64,000 nt of DNA from Rhexocercosporidium sp. MPI-PUGE-AT-0058 (lineage: Eukaryota > Ascomycota > Leotiomycetes > Helotiales), in the NCBI GenBank assembly GCA_020746875.1, contig JAGTJL010000021.1, positions 682,001 through 746,000 of the forward strand, given 5' to 3'. The notes beneath the pieces are model-generated. The model was not told where the DNA came from, searched no databases, and was given only the letters and a program-made list of their open reading frames with translations. Shown here one piece after another: positions 10,802 through 21,627 of the stretch (position 1 is the stretch's first letter; every line of letters begins with the position of its first letter). The translations under genes were made by a program, and so were the position numbers.

Positions 10802-12419
10802 CTAAAACTGCCCTTCACAAGATTTCCCATTCCATGCCGAGGGTATTATCGCTGGTTTTACCCGAGACTCATCAATACGCGGATACTTCCCTTTCTCAAG
10901 GACACCAGATTGGTCGCTAATCGGAAAAGGGCCGACTGGCTTTGCTCCCAGTTCGAGAAGGATCCGTACAATATGCGGATGACCGTGTATCATAGCTTCC
11001 AACATCGGAGACGTCAAGGTCTGATTTTTGATGTATCCATTGAGATTCGCACCTCGCCGCGCCAATAGTCTAACGATGGTCTCGTGTCCTCCCTCCGCTG
11101 CCATTACAAGTGCGTAATCTTTGTACCACAGCTCGAGACCCGAATCAAGAAGGACCTCGACAGCTCGAACTTGACCATTGCGAACTGCGGAGTTTAGGGG
11201 TGACCATCTGTGGTCGTGTACGGGAACCGAGCCAGCAGCAAGAAGATCCTGCATAATCTCGCAGTGGCCGTGAGAAGCAGCGCCGGAAAGCGACGACCAT
11301 CTATTTATGTAGTCTGTAGCGTTTGCTCCATAGGACAGCAAAAGTTGTACAATATCTCGGTAGCCTCTAGAAGAAGCATAATATAGCGGGGATTCAATCT
11401 CCCATGCGTCAGGAATCCTTGAATAGCTCCTATTTACATCAACGCCGTTGGCGAGGCAGAGCTTGACGAAGTCAATGTGTCCATAGCTTGCTGCTTCTCC
11501 GATATTGTGGGGTTCGTCAAGAGGCACGTGTAAGTGCTCGCAGAGTAGTTTGAATATTTCGACTTGGTTTGCAGCGGCTGCTATGCTGGGAAGACGCATG
11601 TGCCCAAACTTATCTTCGCCACTCAGGAGAAGCTTAACAATGCCCGTGAACCCTCCCCATATTGCAGCTCTGAATGCAAAGTAGAAGTCTCCATGGACGG
11701 TTTCGCGGCCCTTGGCTACCCTGGCCTGCAGAATGCGTTCAATCAATAGACTCTGGCCTCCAATAGCAGCGCAAACAAGTGGCCCTTCGTGGAATATTGC
11801 AGCGCCTCGGTCAGAATGATATCTCTGGTTATTGCTTCTCGACGCGTATTCGATAATCTCTTCGAATCTTTGGTAAACTCCTAGCACAGCAGCGGCACAT
11901 AGACAGTCGTTTCTGAAGGTGGAATCCAGAAGTTTCGAAGGTCTCGTAGCATCCATAAATTCTATCATATTGTCGTCACAAAAGTCTTGGTGGACAACAC
12001 TAGTAACGAGAGATCTGAGAGCCTCTTGGTATTCGGCGCCAAAGGGATCCTCTTCTGGAAGCAAGTTCTCAAGAATGCGGTGGAAACGAGCCGACAAGTT
12101 CGATTTCCGCTTGCCATCGGCAAGCGTCCTGTAAAGGACAAATTTCTCAACTACTCTTGGACGAGAGGGCGACCAGTCTGTGGTTGGGAGCTTGAAGTCT
12201 GGACAGCGAAAGAGAGCACTCGGGATCTCCCGATCAAATAGTTCTGGGACCCTTAGGATGAATGTCTCTTTACGCTGTCGGGTGAGAGATATACATACTG
12301 CAAACCATCCGAAGTCTCGCTCCCCCAGCTATCCCGATAGTGTCAATGACATTATCTAGAAGAGTCTTGAAGACATCCAAGGGGAGTCCCTTCAAGCGAC
12401 ACTCAGCCCCGTCAGCCAT
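10802..12419 (-). CDS. ank2: F-box-like / ankyrin-repeat protein
   Basis: Exons 12419-12299 and 12243-10802 (55-nt intron, GTATGT...CCCAG) give 520 aa. An in-frame upstream ATG at 12485 would add 22 residues; the nearer ATG matches the ank1 layout. The N-terminus (LPLDVFKTLLDNVIDTIG, RLRMVC-KLFDREIP) matches ank1 and ank3. The shared segment LADGKRKSNLSARFHRILE follows, then ankyrin repeats from about residue 200 (for example GHIDFVKLCLANGVDVN, GYRDIVQLLLSYGANAT, GHCEIMQDLLAAGSVP, GQVRAVEVLLDSGLEL). The frame is fully open, so this paralogue is likely functional. The upstream flank is also duplicated from ank1, so this copy arose by local duplication carrying promoter sequence. Role inferred: substrate-binding adaptor or other interaction scaffold. 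Confidence 0.8.
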
Positions 12420-13389
12420 CTTGATGCAATTGTTTTCAGAATATTTTTTAATATCGAGGCAATCGGAGATAGAGCAAGTTGACAATGGTTCCTTCTCACA
12501 TTCTCAAAAGGAGATGTCTCAAGAGAAGAGTTCGGAGGGGATAGCCTGGCGCAGGTCTTTACAGGATTTGGTGGGACGCACGAGATGTTGGTACTTTGAG
12601 TTTGTTAAATATCGACAGTATTGCTGATTGGGTGAAGTAGATGCAGGACCTAGTGGGTAATACCGCGTACCAATAGCACAGAATGCCTTAGGCAGACGAA
12701 CCAAAATAGACTCGAGAGAACGATGCAGTATCTGGACTTTCCTCTTGGGTGAATCAAAACTCGTAGGGAGGCGAGTCGGAAGGAGAAGAAAAAAGGTAAA
12801 ATGATGAAATACCCTTCGGACCTCAGAAAGCAATATCCTTATGCGAAGAAAGCTAAGAGCGACATCAGAAGTCCAAATCAGTTCTAACACCTGTTCATGT
12901 CAAGAACTCGCAGGTCTTTGCTGTAATAGGTCTTGATTAGGAGCTAATTGTGTATAGGAAGAGCTGCGGATAGCTGATTTGGCCGACTCTTACGTCGCGG
13001 CTTGCATTTTATACCCCAGTAACATATTCTGGCATTTATGATCAAATGTTCATAGATTGGTTTGGGTTCAGAGCTTCAATTAAGTCGGTTAGTGTCTTGG
13101 GGTCCTCTTGATTCAGGATAAGGTGCCCGTAATGCGTACATGCACATCTATGTAAAATTCAGATTACACATTGTAGGATTTTCTTGAATTCTTCTTCTTC
13201 GCGATCTTATTCAATTCTGTCTGAAATGATAGCAAGTGATCTACGCTTAACATGTGCCTGGAAGGAACGAGTGCTATTGGAATACATAACGAAAGAAACA
13301 AACAAAGACTATACTTCGAATCAAAGACGTTTCGATCAAAAGGATCAACACACAGATGAGAGCAAAAGCTCTCCCATCATTTAATATTC
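12420..13389. repeat. ank2 upstream flank, diverged copy of ank1 flank
   Basis: About 12700-12960 aligns by eye to 7170-7430. The rest (13000-13390) has no recognisable gene; short frames there lack motifs. Confidence 0.55.
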
Positions 13390-13800
13390 TCATTCCTAAA
13401 CAGTCATTCCGTTACTGTAATCTTTGCTTTCCTACAAGTTAATTGCCAGTGTCCTATTACTTCGTCTTATTAATTAACTGATACAAAGTTTCGACTTCTT
13501 CAGATCGAAACAGTTGAGCGCTTTATTAATTCCGTAAAGTAAATACGGAAAGGTATTCTAGAACCTTATTATTTGACTTATTAATTAGATCGACATTGAT
13601 CGATTTCGTCTGCCCTCGGCCAAAGTTCTCTTGATTCAATTCAAACATGAAACCAACTCGGCCTCCATTTACGTTAAATAAGGCCATATTAGGCATCGGT
13701 CCATTTCCATCATATCGGCCGTTTGTTTAGTTGAGTACGCCATTAGTGAAGCTGACGACTGTGGTCTGTGCCTTAGACCGTCAAGGTAAATTGACGTTGT
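13390..13800 (-). pseudogene. A2: truncated, mutated copy of gene A1
   Basis: Two blocks align by eye to A1. The right block (about 13570-13800) matches the A1 N-terminal coding region (1374-1630, around NNEVPEY back to the start), and the left block (about 13391-13550) matches the A1 C-terminal region including the stop (447-606). The roughly 750 bp in between is missing. Compared with A1, many sites read TA where A1 has CA or TG, creating repeated TTAATTA strings. This CpA-to-TpA pattern on both strands is the signature of RIP. The copy cannot encode the A1 protein. It sits directly upstream of B2, as A1 does for B1. Confidence 0.8.
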
Positions 13801-15261
13801 AATGTCTTAAAGAGAACAGAGTTATGGGGGATTTGCCCTCTACTTAAGGAAAACTATACCACGCCAGTACTGCTGAACTTGACGGTCTTTTCTCATGCGT
13901 GTCTTTAAGATCATGCAGCTTCATCAATCTCAGCTCCACCGCAGCTGTTGGAACCTTGGAAGAATCTGAGAATAGCAAGGCATGTTCTGTCAAATAACAC
14001 AGCTACACCTGTCCCTTTTGAGGTACTAAGGCTCAAATTTAGAAAAACCTCTCTGTCCAGGAAGCTGTATTGGTGAAATCTCCGACTAAAAGGACCAAAA
14101 CAAGCAGTTTCAGAGAATGACCAACAATCAGTTAGTCAACCAACACAGGTGATCACGTACCGAGGATGTTGATGGACTAGTTCATACATGACTGTGAGAA
14201 CAGGAATTAGGAGTTATTTAGTGAGGACAATACGTGGGTGTTTGAGCTGGCTGGTCTCAAATCGTGTCTCGCTCAAAAGGGGTGACAGACCAAGTCATTG
14301 ACAAGGACGCCATCCTTCCAATATCTAAAGACCATGTGGACTATATTCATTGGATCATTTATGTAATATCGGGAACCGTTGGGGTTCTTTTCCGTGGGTG
14401 TAGGATCATGTCGTTGGGAGACATGCTGCAGTGTGTCAACAAATCAAGAAAGAAGGGACGTTGGTTCGCACTTCCAGCAACTCGAGTCATCCGATGACAT
14501 GCACGAGGCAACGATAACGAGAATTAGGTTCAATTGAGTGTCATCGATATAACCACATGGAAAGTGATGTATACTGCAAAAATGTTGTTGATGTTGGTTA
14601 TAGCCCAAGTTTAAAACTTCTAATTTTACATGCGGCGCGGTTGTCATGTTCGCAATCGTGGGTGTGTGTTGGTAAGGAGTAGCCATCGTGATCAGCTCCG
14701 AAACCAAGAGTTGGCCAAGGATGTCGTAATCCACCGAATGTCTCGTGTGTGAGAAGGAGTGCAGCTTCTAAGAATACCAACTGCAGGAGGATAGATATCA
14801 GGTCATTTGAGCCGATTGTTGACACTTCATGTTATGAATCACTACTGCAAAATGATAAATTGACATTTGAGCCTCGGTTAAGTAGGAAATATTCCTCTGA
14901 CAGGATCGAATGAGTGCTGCATGGGATTTATCGTGATGTTGTTGTTCGCCGACAGCAGACCCAGATGTTAGATGGTTTCAAAATGTTGGGAACTCCCTTC
15001 GAAGGCAGTACTGAAATAGACTATGATTCTACTAATTTAAAGATATATCAAACTCACGGTTCTCGATTTATCTGCATAGAACTTCCCATCTCTTCACTGA
15101 TTTCAACTTCGCGCACACCAATTTCATTCGACCAACCTATTTTGCCTTCCACTCCGGAACGTCTTGGTCTCGATTTGAGATTCAATCGTTGTCACCAATC
15201 TCAACCTAGATCACTCTCGTTTAGTCAATTCTACTAAACCCCCCTGGGAGTTGTCGTTACA
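13801..15261. promoter_or_regulatory. Shared upstream region of A2 pseudogene and B2
   Basis: Counterpart of 1665-3266. Similar stretches include CTACTTAAG near 13850 and the segment near 14600-14640 (TTTACATGCGGCGCGG versus TTTGCATGCGGCACGG at 2592). No gene seen in it. Confidence 0.55.
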
Positions 15262-16286
15262 ATGCATCTATCCTTTACTCTGAGTACTGGAGTGAGCATC
15301 CTTCTGGCGGTTATCCTCTCCGCAGCTAGTTATCCCATCGAATATCCTGTTAGGCAAGGGATATCATTGTCATGTATAACATCCATATCAAAATACACAC
15401 AACATTGCTAAGAATGATATAGCATCACCTCATGGGTTCTTCACTCGGTCACCCATTGCCTTTCCCGCACCGCCAGGCTTCAAGCCACCCGTGCCAAAAA
15501 AAGCCTGATGGACTCATGGGCAAAGTAAATCCTGGAGGTCCCAGTATCCAAACAACCCCAGCCTATAAAGAGCCCGCGTCATACGGTACATTCTCCGTAA
15601 TGGGGAGGGAGCTTCAACTTAGGTTCAATAGTCGACGGATTACGGATCCAGATATCACCCATGACTTTGACAACAAAATCTCCAATTACGGTAAATTCGA
15701 ACCAAAGGTAGCTGCACCTAATCTTGATGGCAGTGATTTTGCTACATTCACTGGTGTCAACTTCCAAAACACCCCCGGAGAGGCTCCAATGTGGCAGAAG
15801 TATGCCGTCCAAGGAGGGTCACAAAGTGAGCCGCTTATCGTATACCATTCTCCACAACAGAAATCAATTGTGATTGCCGAATTATACAAGAGCAGATACG
15901 CGATCACTGAAGATAAGCAAATCATGTTTAGCGAGCTTATCTTTCGGTCCTGGAGTCGGGAGGCGGGCTCTGATGTCGCCAGGTTGAAATACATCACAAT
16001 CGCCGACATCAATGGAGCAGAATCTCGCGCCTTGATAAAAGATGCTCGGAAGCTTAAGGATCCGGAGAAGGAGAAGATAGGTGGGGTGATTAGCTTTGAC
16101 TCGAGTTCTATCATTCAAGCCGATAAAGATGCATTCGCTGCTCTGGCGGGAATGGACAACACGAGGAATGTGTACAACATGATGGCCGATCATAAAATGA
16201 CCTTCTTGGGTAAGGGGCCGGTCAAAATCCATACCATGCCCAAGGAGAGACTGGCGGCTACGCCAACCATGTTACATTTGAGCTGA
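15262..16286 (+). CDS. Gene B2: paralogue of secreted protein B1, altered 5' structure
   Basis: Exon 1 at 15262 encodes a signal peptide (MHLSFTLSTGVSILLAVILS then AASYP) aligned to B1. The long downstream frame to 16286 carries the B-family landmarks (RRITDPDI, MFSELIFRSWSREAG, LKYITIADI, RKLKDPEK, DKDAFAALAGMDNTR). The B1 splice acceptor is not conserved here (CCC replaces CAG) and the ancestral linker frame is interrupted by a stop after a 7-A run near 15497. Two splice models restore a frame: donor 15349 with acceptor ending 15422 (316 aa), or the same donor with acceptor ending 15476 (298 aa). Either the gene has adapted with a new linker or it is recently damaged. Function unknown; secretion is supported by the signal peptide. 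Confidence 0.6.
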
Positions 16287-17090
16287 GTGATTGAAGAGCC
16301 TCGACCGATGTAACGCCAAAGCGCCTTGCTGGAGCGACAACATTCAGCAATGACTCAATGTGACTCGGATTTTGGAGGTTTTTTTTCACTTAATCTTCTT
16401 TTCGGTCTTTTTTACTACATATGCTTTCCTTTGCTATCTAAGCACCGCAATGTGGTCGTGTTTTGAATCTGCTTTTTCATTCTTCCTTTTCATGACCTTG
16501 GTTGTTCGGAATATTTTGTTGTGCTGCTTTGTTTAACAATCTTTTACTTGATTAGACGTTTTCGCTCTCAGTATAGCTTAGCTGGTCGGTCAAGTTTTTT
16601 GCTAGCCCTTGTTTTCTACAGTCATTTCCCAGACAGCATTGCAACTTTCAGTAGCTATTCAGCCAAGCTATGGTTAGCCCTACCAGGCTATCAGAGCACA
16701 CAAATACAACACCCAGACGGGCTGCAACCCAGGAACGATACTCCAAATTATTGTCGAGTGAAAACGGACACTTCAGTCGGAGTGCCAATCGGAAATCCCA
16801 GTTGTAGATTGACCTTTGTTCGTTGTGACTTGTAAAGCTGACTTATTTTGATTTTTCTCACTGCACGTTGCCTGTATTTGTGTGATGCCAAGGATTTATC
16901 TACTCTCGAGTCCTGTTTAGCAGAATCGAATCGACTTAGGAACATGAGTACGCAAGAATGTATCACATTCTCCAGTCACTGAGAATCATCGACCAGGCAT
17001 CGATAAATTGATTGCTTATAGCGTTGAAATGAACACAACGAGAAGTGATAGATCCGCTGCAAAGTTGAATATCTTAATCGCCAGCTCGCA
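16287..17090. other. Intergenic between B2 and ank3 pseudogene
   Basis: T-rich sequence after B2 (16375-16700), probably 3' UTR. No gene recognised. Confidence 0.5.
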
Positions 17091-18584
17091 TCATCCGGAC
17101 ACATCAGCATAGGAACCTTGAGGTAGAACTGTTTCCTTTGCACCTAGCTCCCGTAAAACGTTCACAACATTTCCATGCCTGTACTTCATTGCTTCCAACA
17201 TCGGGGGATCAAGACCATCTAGTGTTGGTGATTCAATTCCGTCAACCCTGGCACCTCGGCTGACAAGCAATCTGACAAGTGATTCATATCCTTTTCGAGC
17301 TGCAACACTGAGAGATATGTCTTTGTACCACAACTCGATGCCCGAGTCTAAGAGTACTTCGACTACCTGAACCTATCCATTACTGCAGACGATAATGAGG
17401 GGAGACTACTTGTAATTATGAGCAGGCACCGCACCTGCTGAAAGAAGATCTGCAACCTAGGATAGAGAAATTGTAGATTAGCGACAGCTTACCGAAAGTC
17501 AAGGATACCAGAAAGATTGATATGCACTAGGCAAGATTTGATGCAAGATTACAAATACGTAGCGAAAGCGTTCGACGGACGAGAAATCCACACTGAGGAG
17601 CAAAACTCACAAGGTGGTGATGCCCGGCACGGGCGGCACCAGTAAGTGCTTGCTCGTTCACTTGGGGATTTGTTGGATCGGCGCCAGCAGCAAGAAGAAA
17701 TTTCACGACATTTCGATACTCGCGTGAAGCTGCTACATAAAGGGGAGACTCCAAGTCCCACTTTTGACGTTGCGGAGTAGCGTTTCCATTGACAATGGCA
17801 CCGTTCGCGATACAGAGCTTGACAAAACCAAGATGGCCATATCTTGCCGCTTCATTGAGATGTCGGAGGTTATTCAATGGGACTTGGAGCCGCTCGCATA
17901 GTAGGCGAAGGATATCGAATCTGTTGACCGATGCCGCTACAGTTGGAATCCCAAGCGACTGCTCAATGTATCCATATTTGGGCTCAAGTAGCAGGTGTAA
18001 GATGTCTTCATGTCCCCCCAAGATCGCTCTTCGCAGCAGCTTTCAAACAATCACTGCGAAATGTACTGTCGAGCAGAGTTCTGTCGAGCTAATCCTTGTT
18101 CTTCGAGCAACGCATGAGTTGTAATGGACTTTCGGGATAAAAGTTCTGCCCCACGGCAGTTTCCATAAGACACTGCAGAGCAGTCTTATACTCCTCTCCA
18201 TCAAAACTCACACGTGGTAGCACGGTTTCAAGGATGCGGTGAAGGCGGGCTGAGAGATTTGGCTTGCTTTTCCCATCCGCCAGGGTGGGTAGAGAATATA
18301 CTCTCAAATAACACGGTCGCGCGAAGGTGTATCCAAGCTACGTGAAGTTTGGATCTTGGGAGAACGGTAGATAGCGCCTGGAATTTCTCGGTCGAAAAGT
18401 TCTGGGATGTTGCATCAGCCTTTCTAAGCATGAGTAACTCTCAAATATGACATAACTCGCTACAAACCAGTCGAAGCCTCGCTGTCTCAGCTATTCCAAT
18501 AGTCTCAACGACATTGTCCAAGAGAGTGCTGATAATATCGAGTGGCAAGTCATAGAGATAATGAAACCCGTCCATTTCAATCAT
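17091..18584 (-). pseudogene. ank3: decayed F-box-like / ankyrin copy
   Basis: Aligns throughout with ank1 and ank2 on the same strand. The N-terminal exon (LPLDIISTLLDNVVETIG...RLRLVC) still splices to ELFDREIPGAIYR across 18402-18456. Lesions then accumulate: a frameshift near 18310-18320; an in-frame TAG at 18089-18091; loss of about 80 codons plus a frame change between LKAAA and RRAILGGHED near 18030; and two in-frame TAG codons near 17390-17415 where ank2 has TGG (Trp) and CAG/CAA (Gln). The last two fit RIP-type G:C to A:T changes. The final repeat region (WYKDISLSVAARKGY) is intact to 17091. A 154-nt intron-like insert at 17457-17610 is absent from ank1 and ank2. No full protein can be made. 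Confidence 0.82.
17457..17610 (-). other. Intron-like insertion specific to ank3
   Basis: GTGAGT at 17610 and CCTAG at 17457 bound a 154-nt insert. Removing it joins GHHHL to VADLLSAG, which aligns residue for residue with ank2 GHCEIMQDLLAAG and ank1 GHCEIIQDLLAAG, where no intron exists. Suggests intron gain in this copy. Confidence 0.55.
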
Positions 18585-19130
18585 AAGACATGCTCGGCGC
18601 AAAATAAGATGTTGAGCTGACTTAAGCGAAAGGTATTGAAGTGTGGAGGATGAAATATTGAAAGACAATGAGAACCACAGACTCATCAATATTCGAAGGG
18701 AATATGGCGAAAATGCGGACAGCAGAGCGGCAAGCTGCGAAGGATTCGACACGTAGATGTTGGCTTAACTGTTAGTAGAGTGGGCTTTGAGAAATGCAAA
18801 ATGCAAGGCTTGATATATTTAGATCACACCCCGCTGTTGCCTTGCAACCAACATACGTGCCGGATTACTCGTGCGACGATAACAATGTGAGTTACAGAAA
18901 AATGAAGCCCGGCCAGATTTTGATGATACTTGAGGCGCCTTGAGTAATTGTCAGAACCTACAACCCGGCCAGATATCAGGTTGCTGAAAGAACAGGCCAA
19001 TCGAGCGAGATATGACACGGCCGCACGTGATGGTGGCCATGTGACATTAGAATGATGATGGCTGTCGGAAAGGCAGGCAAATGATTCTTACTTTCATCAA
19101 AGGGCAACAAGATATACGTATTGAAGAATC
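18585..19130. repeat. ank3 upstream flank
   Basis: Around 18740-18850 the sequence resembles the ank1 upstream flank (GATTCGACACGT versus GATTCAACACGT; CCCCGCTGTTGCCT versus CCCCTGCTGCCT). No other gene seen; marks the right end of the duplicated block. Confidence 0.5.
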
Positions 19131-19951
19131 TCAGAAGTCCTGTACACCAGTCTCTCCACTCTTCCCCGCCTCCTCAACCCACTCCGGCTCCTCCCCCTCA
19201 AACCAACTCTCCTCCCTCTCCCTCCTCTCCACATCATCCAGCTCATCACTCCCATCCACAGCCGCATAATCAAAATCCTCATCATCGCCCTTCAAAAACC
19301 TAACCGTCATGCCAAACTTCCACCTCTCCAGCCCCTCCTCTTTGCTCTTAGGTACCTCATCCTCCTCTTCCGGTATTACTTCCCTGTGACTACCTCGCAG
19401 ATAGCTCACGAAGGGGACGAAACCAGCTGCCTCTTCATCAGGAGGTTTGGTTCGTGATGAAGAGGGAGAATTAGAGGAGGATTCGGGGCGCAAGGCGGCG
19501 ATTTTGGCTTCAGTGCGGTACATGTCTGCTTCTAAAACACCGGAGTAGCCTTTTGCTCGACCGTCTGCCTCGCGCTCTGAGGCCGATTGAAAGCGTCGGA
19601 TGCAGCGGTCGTAGAGCAATGGATCTGAGTATCTGTTAGTGTATCGTTTTCTGAATTGATATAAGTTTCAGGGACGATTGAGGACATACCAGCCAATTCA
19701 AGATCCGGGGAGGTGAAATAGGAGGGGTGGCGATCAAGGTAGAGTTTTCGTCTGTTCTTGATGCGGATCCTCTGGGCTCGTTCCTGAGATTGGGAGCGAT
19801 TTTGAGGTTGTAATTCATTTGAGGTGTCTGAGAAGAATGCATCGGGTTGTGAGGCTGGCTCGGGGGATTGGAAGTGTGGCATCTTGCGGGGTTGGCCGGG
19901 TTGGGTCTGAGATGAATTTGGCGGCGCAAGGGACGTGTTTTCCGTGGTCAT
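19131..19951 (-). CDS. CCDC97-like protein
   Basis: Exons 19951-19690 and 19624-19131 (65-nt intron, GTATGT...CTCAG) give 251 aa. The junction rebuilds the conserved block YLDRHPSYFTSPDLELADPL followed by LYDRCIRRFQSASERE. This block, with a later acidic tail, is characteristic of the CCDC97 C-terminal-like domain family (formerly DUF2052), conserved from fungi to animals and reported with the spliceosomal SF3b machinery in animals. The N-terminal 60 residues are Ser/Pro/Gln-rich and disordered. The C-terminal third is Glu/Asp-rich (VIPEEEDEVP, DGSDELDDVERRERE). Divergent from the phosphatase gene, with 256 bp between start codons, so they probably share a promoter. Nuclear location is inferred from the family. 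Confidence 0.82.
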
Positions 19952-20207
19952 TTGAATCTAACACATAGTAGAGGATATGGTGGATGGGATGTTGCTTCGA
20001 GATTTTGGTTGTTTGAATGCTTGACGTGATTTAAAGACGTTGATGTTTCGATGGAAATGGATAGAGCGATGACACCAGAGTTTGTGATGCTGAGTCAAGT
20101 TGTTCCACGGCTTCGCCTCGGCTCGCCAAATTAACCCCGCCTTCTGTCAACAACCATCTCTTCCTTCCACTTACGAAGGTCTCCAGGACAGCAATATATC
20201 TTTAGCA
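19952..20207. promoter_or_regulatory. 256-bp bidirectional promoter
   Basis: Lies between the divergent start codons of the CCDC97-like gene and the phosphatase gene. Too short for separate promoters; no clear TATA box. Confidence 0.5.
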
Positions 20208-21182
20208 ATGAGTGTAACTCTACCAAACTCAGAGGTCCCCAATTTACCCTCGCCACCATTTGTCACAGTACCAGGAATTCATAACTTCAGAGACATTGGA
20301 GGATATCCAGTCTCCACATCCTCCAATCAGTCGGTCCGCAGCAATGTGGTTTATCGATGTGCCGATCCCTCTAAAATCACCCAAGAGGGTATTTCTGCTG
20401 CTCAAGGACTGGGGATTACTCATGTCTATGATCTGAGATCTAACAATGAGATCGAGAGAAACAAAGCAGCAGGGAGAGGTGGGGTTGTGGAGTGGGAGGG
20501 CTGTGAGAGAGTATTTGCACCTGTTTTCGAGGATAGGGATTACAGTCCCGAAGCTCTTGCTGGTAGGTTCAGAGACTATGCTTCTGGTGGCCCCGAGGTA
20601 CGTGCTCTCATCACCCATTGTTCTCGAACGGCTCGATGACGACAAATAGGGGTTTACACGTGCATACTCCGAGATCCTAGCTGGAGCACCAAAGTCGTTT
20701 CGAGTCATACTATTACATCTCGCCTACCAACCAGATAAACCTCTGGTTGTGCATTGCACAGCAGGAAAGGATCGAACTGGTCTCATTTGCGCTTTGGTTT
20801 TGTCAATCTGCGGTGTGGATGATGAGACGATTGCCTACGAGTACTCGTTGACGGAAATCGGACTCACGAGAGAGTGGAAAGATGCGGTTATGGTGCATTT
20901 GATGCAGAATCCTGCTCTGATGGAGAACTTGCAGGGTGCTAAGAATATGATCTCGTCAAAGTAAGTCAGCTTCCTTTCGGATTCTGTTGCTTGGGACTGT
21001 GGTTGATGATATTATTTAGGGCTGAGAATATGCTTTCGACTTTGGAGATGATTAAGCAGAAGTTTGGAGGTGCGGAAGGGTATGCTATTGACAAGTGTGA
21101 CTTGACGAAGGTGGAAGTGGATATGATTAGACAGAATCTGGTAGTACAGAAGCCGGCTGTGCATGTTAAACACAGCTTATAG
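20208..21182 (+). CDS. Tyrosine phosphatase (Y_phosphatase3 / Siw14-LipA-like fold)
   Basis: Exons 20208-20597, 20650-20960 and 21020-21182 give 287 aa in a continuous frame. The opening PGIHNFRDIGGYP is the standard start motif of the Y_phosphatase3 family (PF13350). The catalytic P-loop is HCTAGKDRTG, with nucleophile Cys166 and the CX5R arginine present. The downstream segment TREWKDAVMVHLMQNPALM and a C-terminal helix complete the family's length. Members dephosphorylate phosphotyrosine or inositol phosphates in the cytoplasm; the substrate cannot be read from sequence. Both introns are short (52 and 59 nt). The start ATG at 20208 fits the family N-terminus; the frame stays open upstream to 20100 but lacks another ATG. 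Confidence 0.9.
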
Positions 21183-21627
21183 AATGGGCGAATTGAAAGT
21201 GAATATAGACCAAGTACAATGGGATCAATAGAAGGATACATAAACTATTCAGAATAGAAGAGGAAGTTACATCGTGTTGCTCCTCTTAGGTAGCTTCTGA
21301 ATTGAATGTCCATGAAGCTCGGCGTTACTTCTCGAGAGTTACTTCTCGGGACACTTATCATTTCGTGAAGCCAATTCTGCGCCATGGCCAAAGCCATACC
21401 ATAACGAACCCCTTACAAATTTTCTCGTCTATGGCTCACAAGAAGAAAATCTGCGTTCTTCACCGTCGATTGTGGAGTTCACGTGACCCCACGCTAGTGG
21501 AGCTCATGAAGCCAAAGCGAAGGTTTCTTCCATCCGACCTTCAGAAATCTCTTCAATCCCCCAACCTTGTGTTCAACCCTCTTTCGGTGCGCAAATTGAG
21601 ACCTGATAGCAGTCAGGTCCAATCATT
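21183..21627. other. Intergenic before mS45
   Basis: Contains the 3' flank of the phosphatase and the mS45 promoter. A frame at 21302-21805 overlaps it but only shadows the mS45 N-terminal coding region. Confidence 0.5.

Noticed and set aside
447..18850. Duplicated block as a transposon or giant mobile element
   Set aside because: No transposase, captain recombinase, terminal inverted repeats or target-site duplication was seen at its edges; simple segmental duplication is enough.
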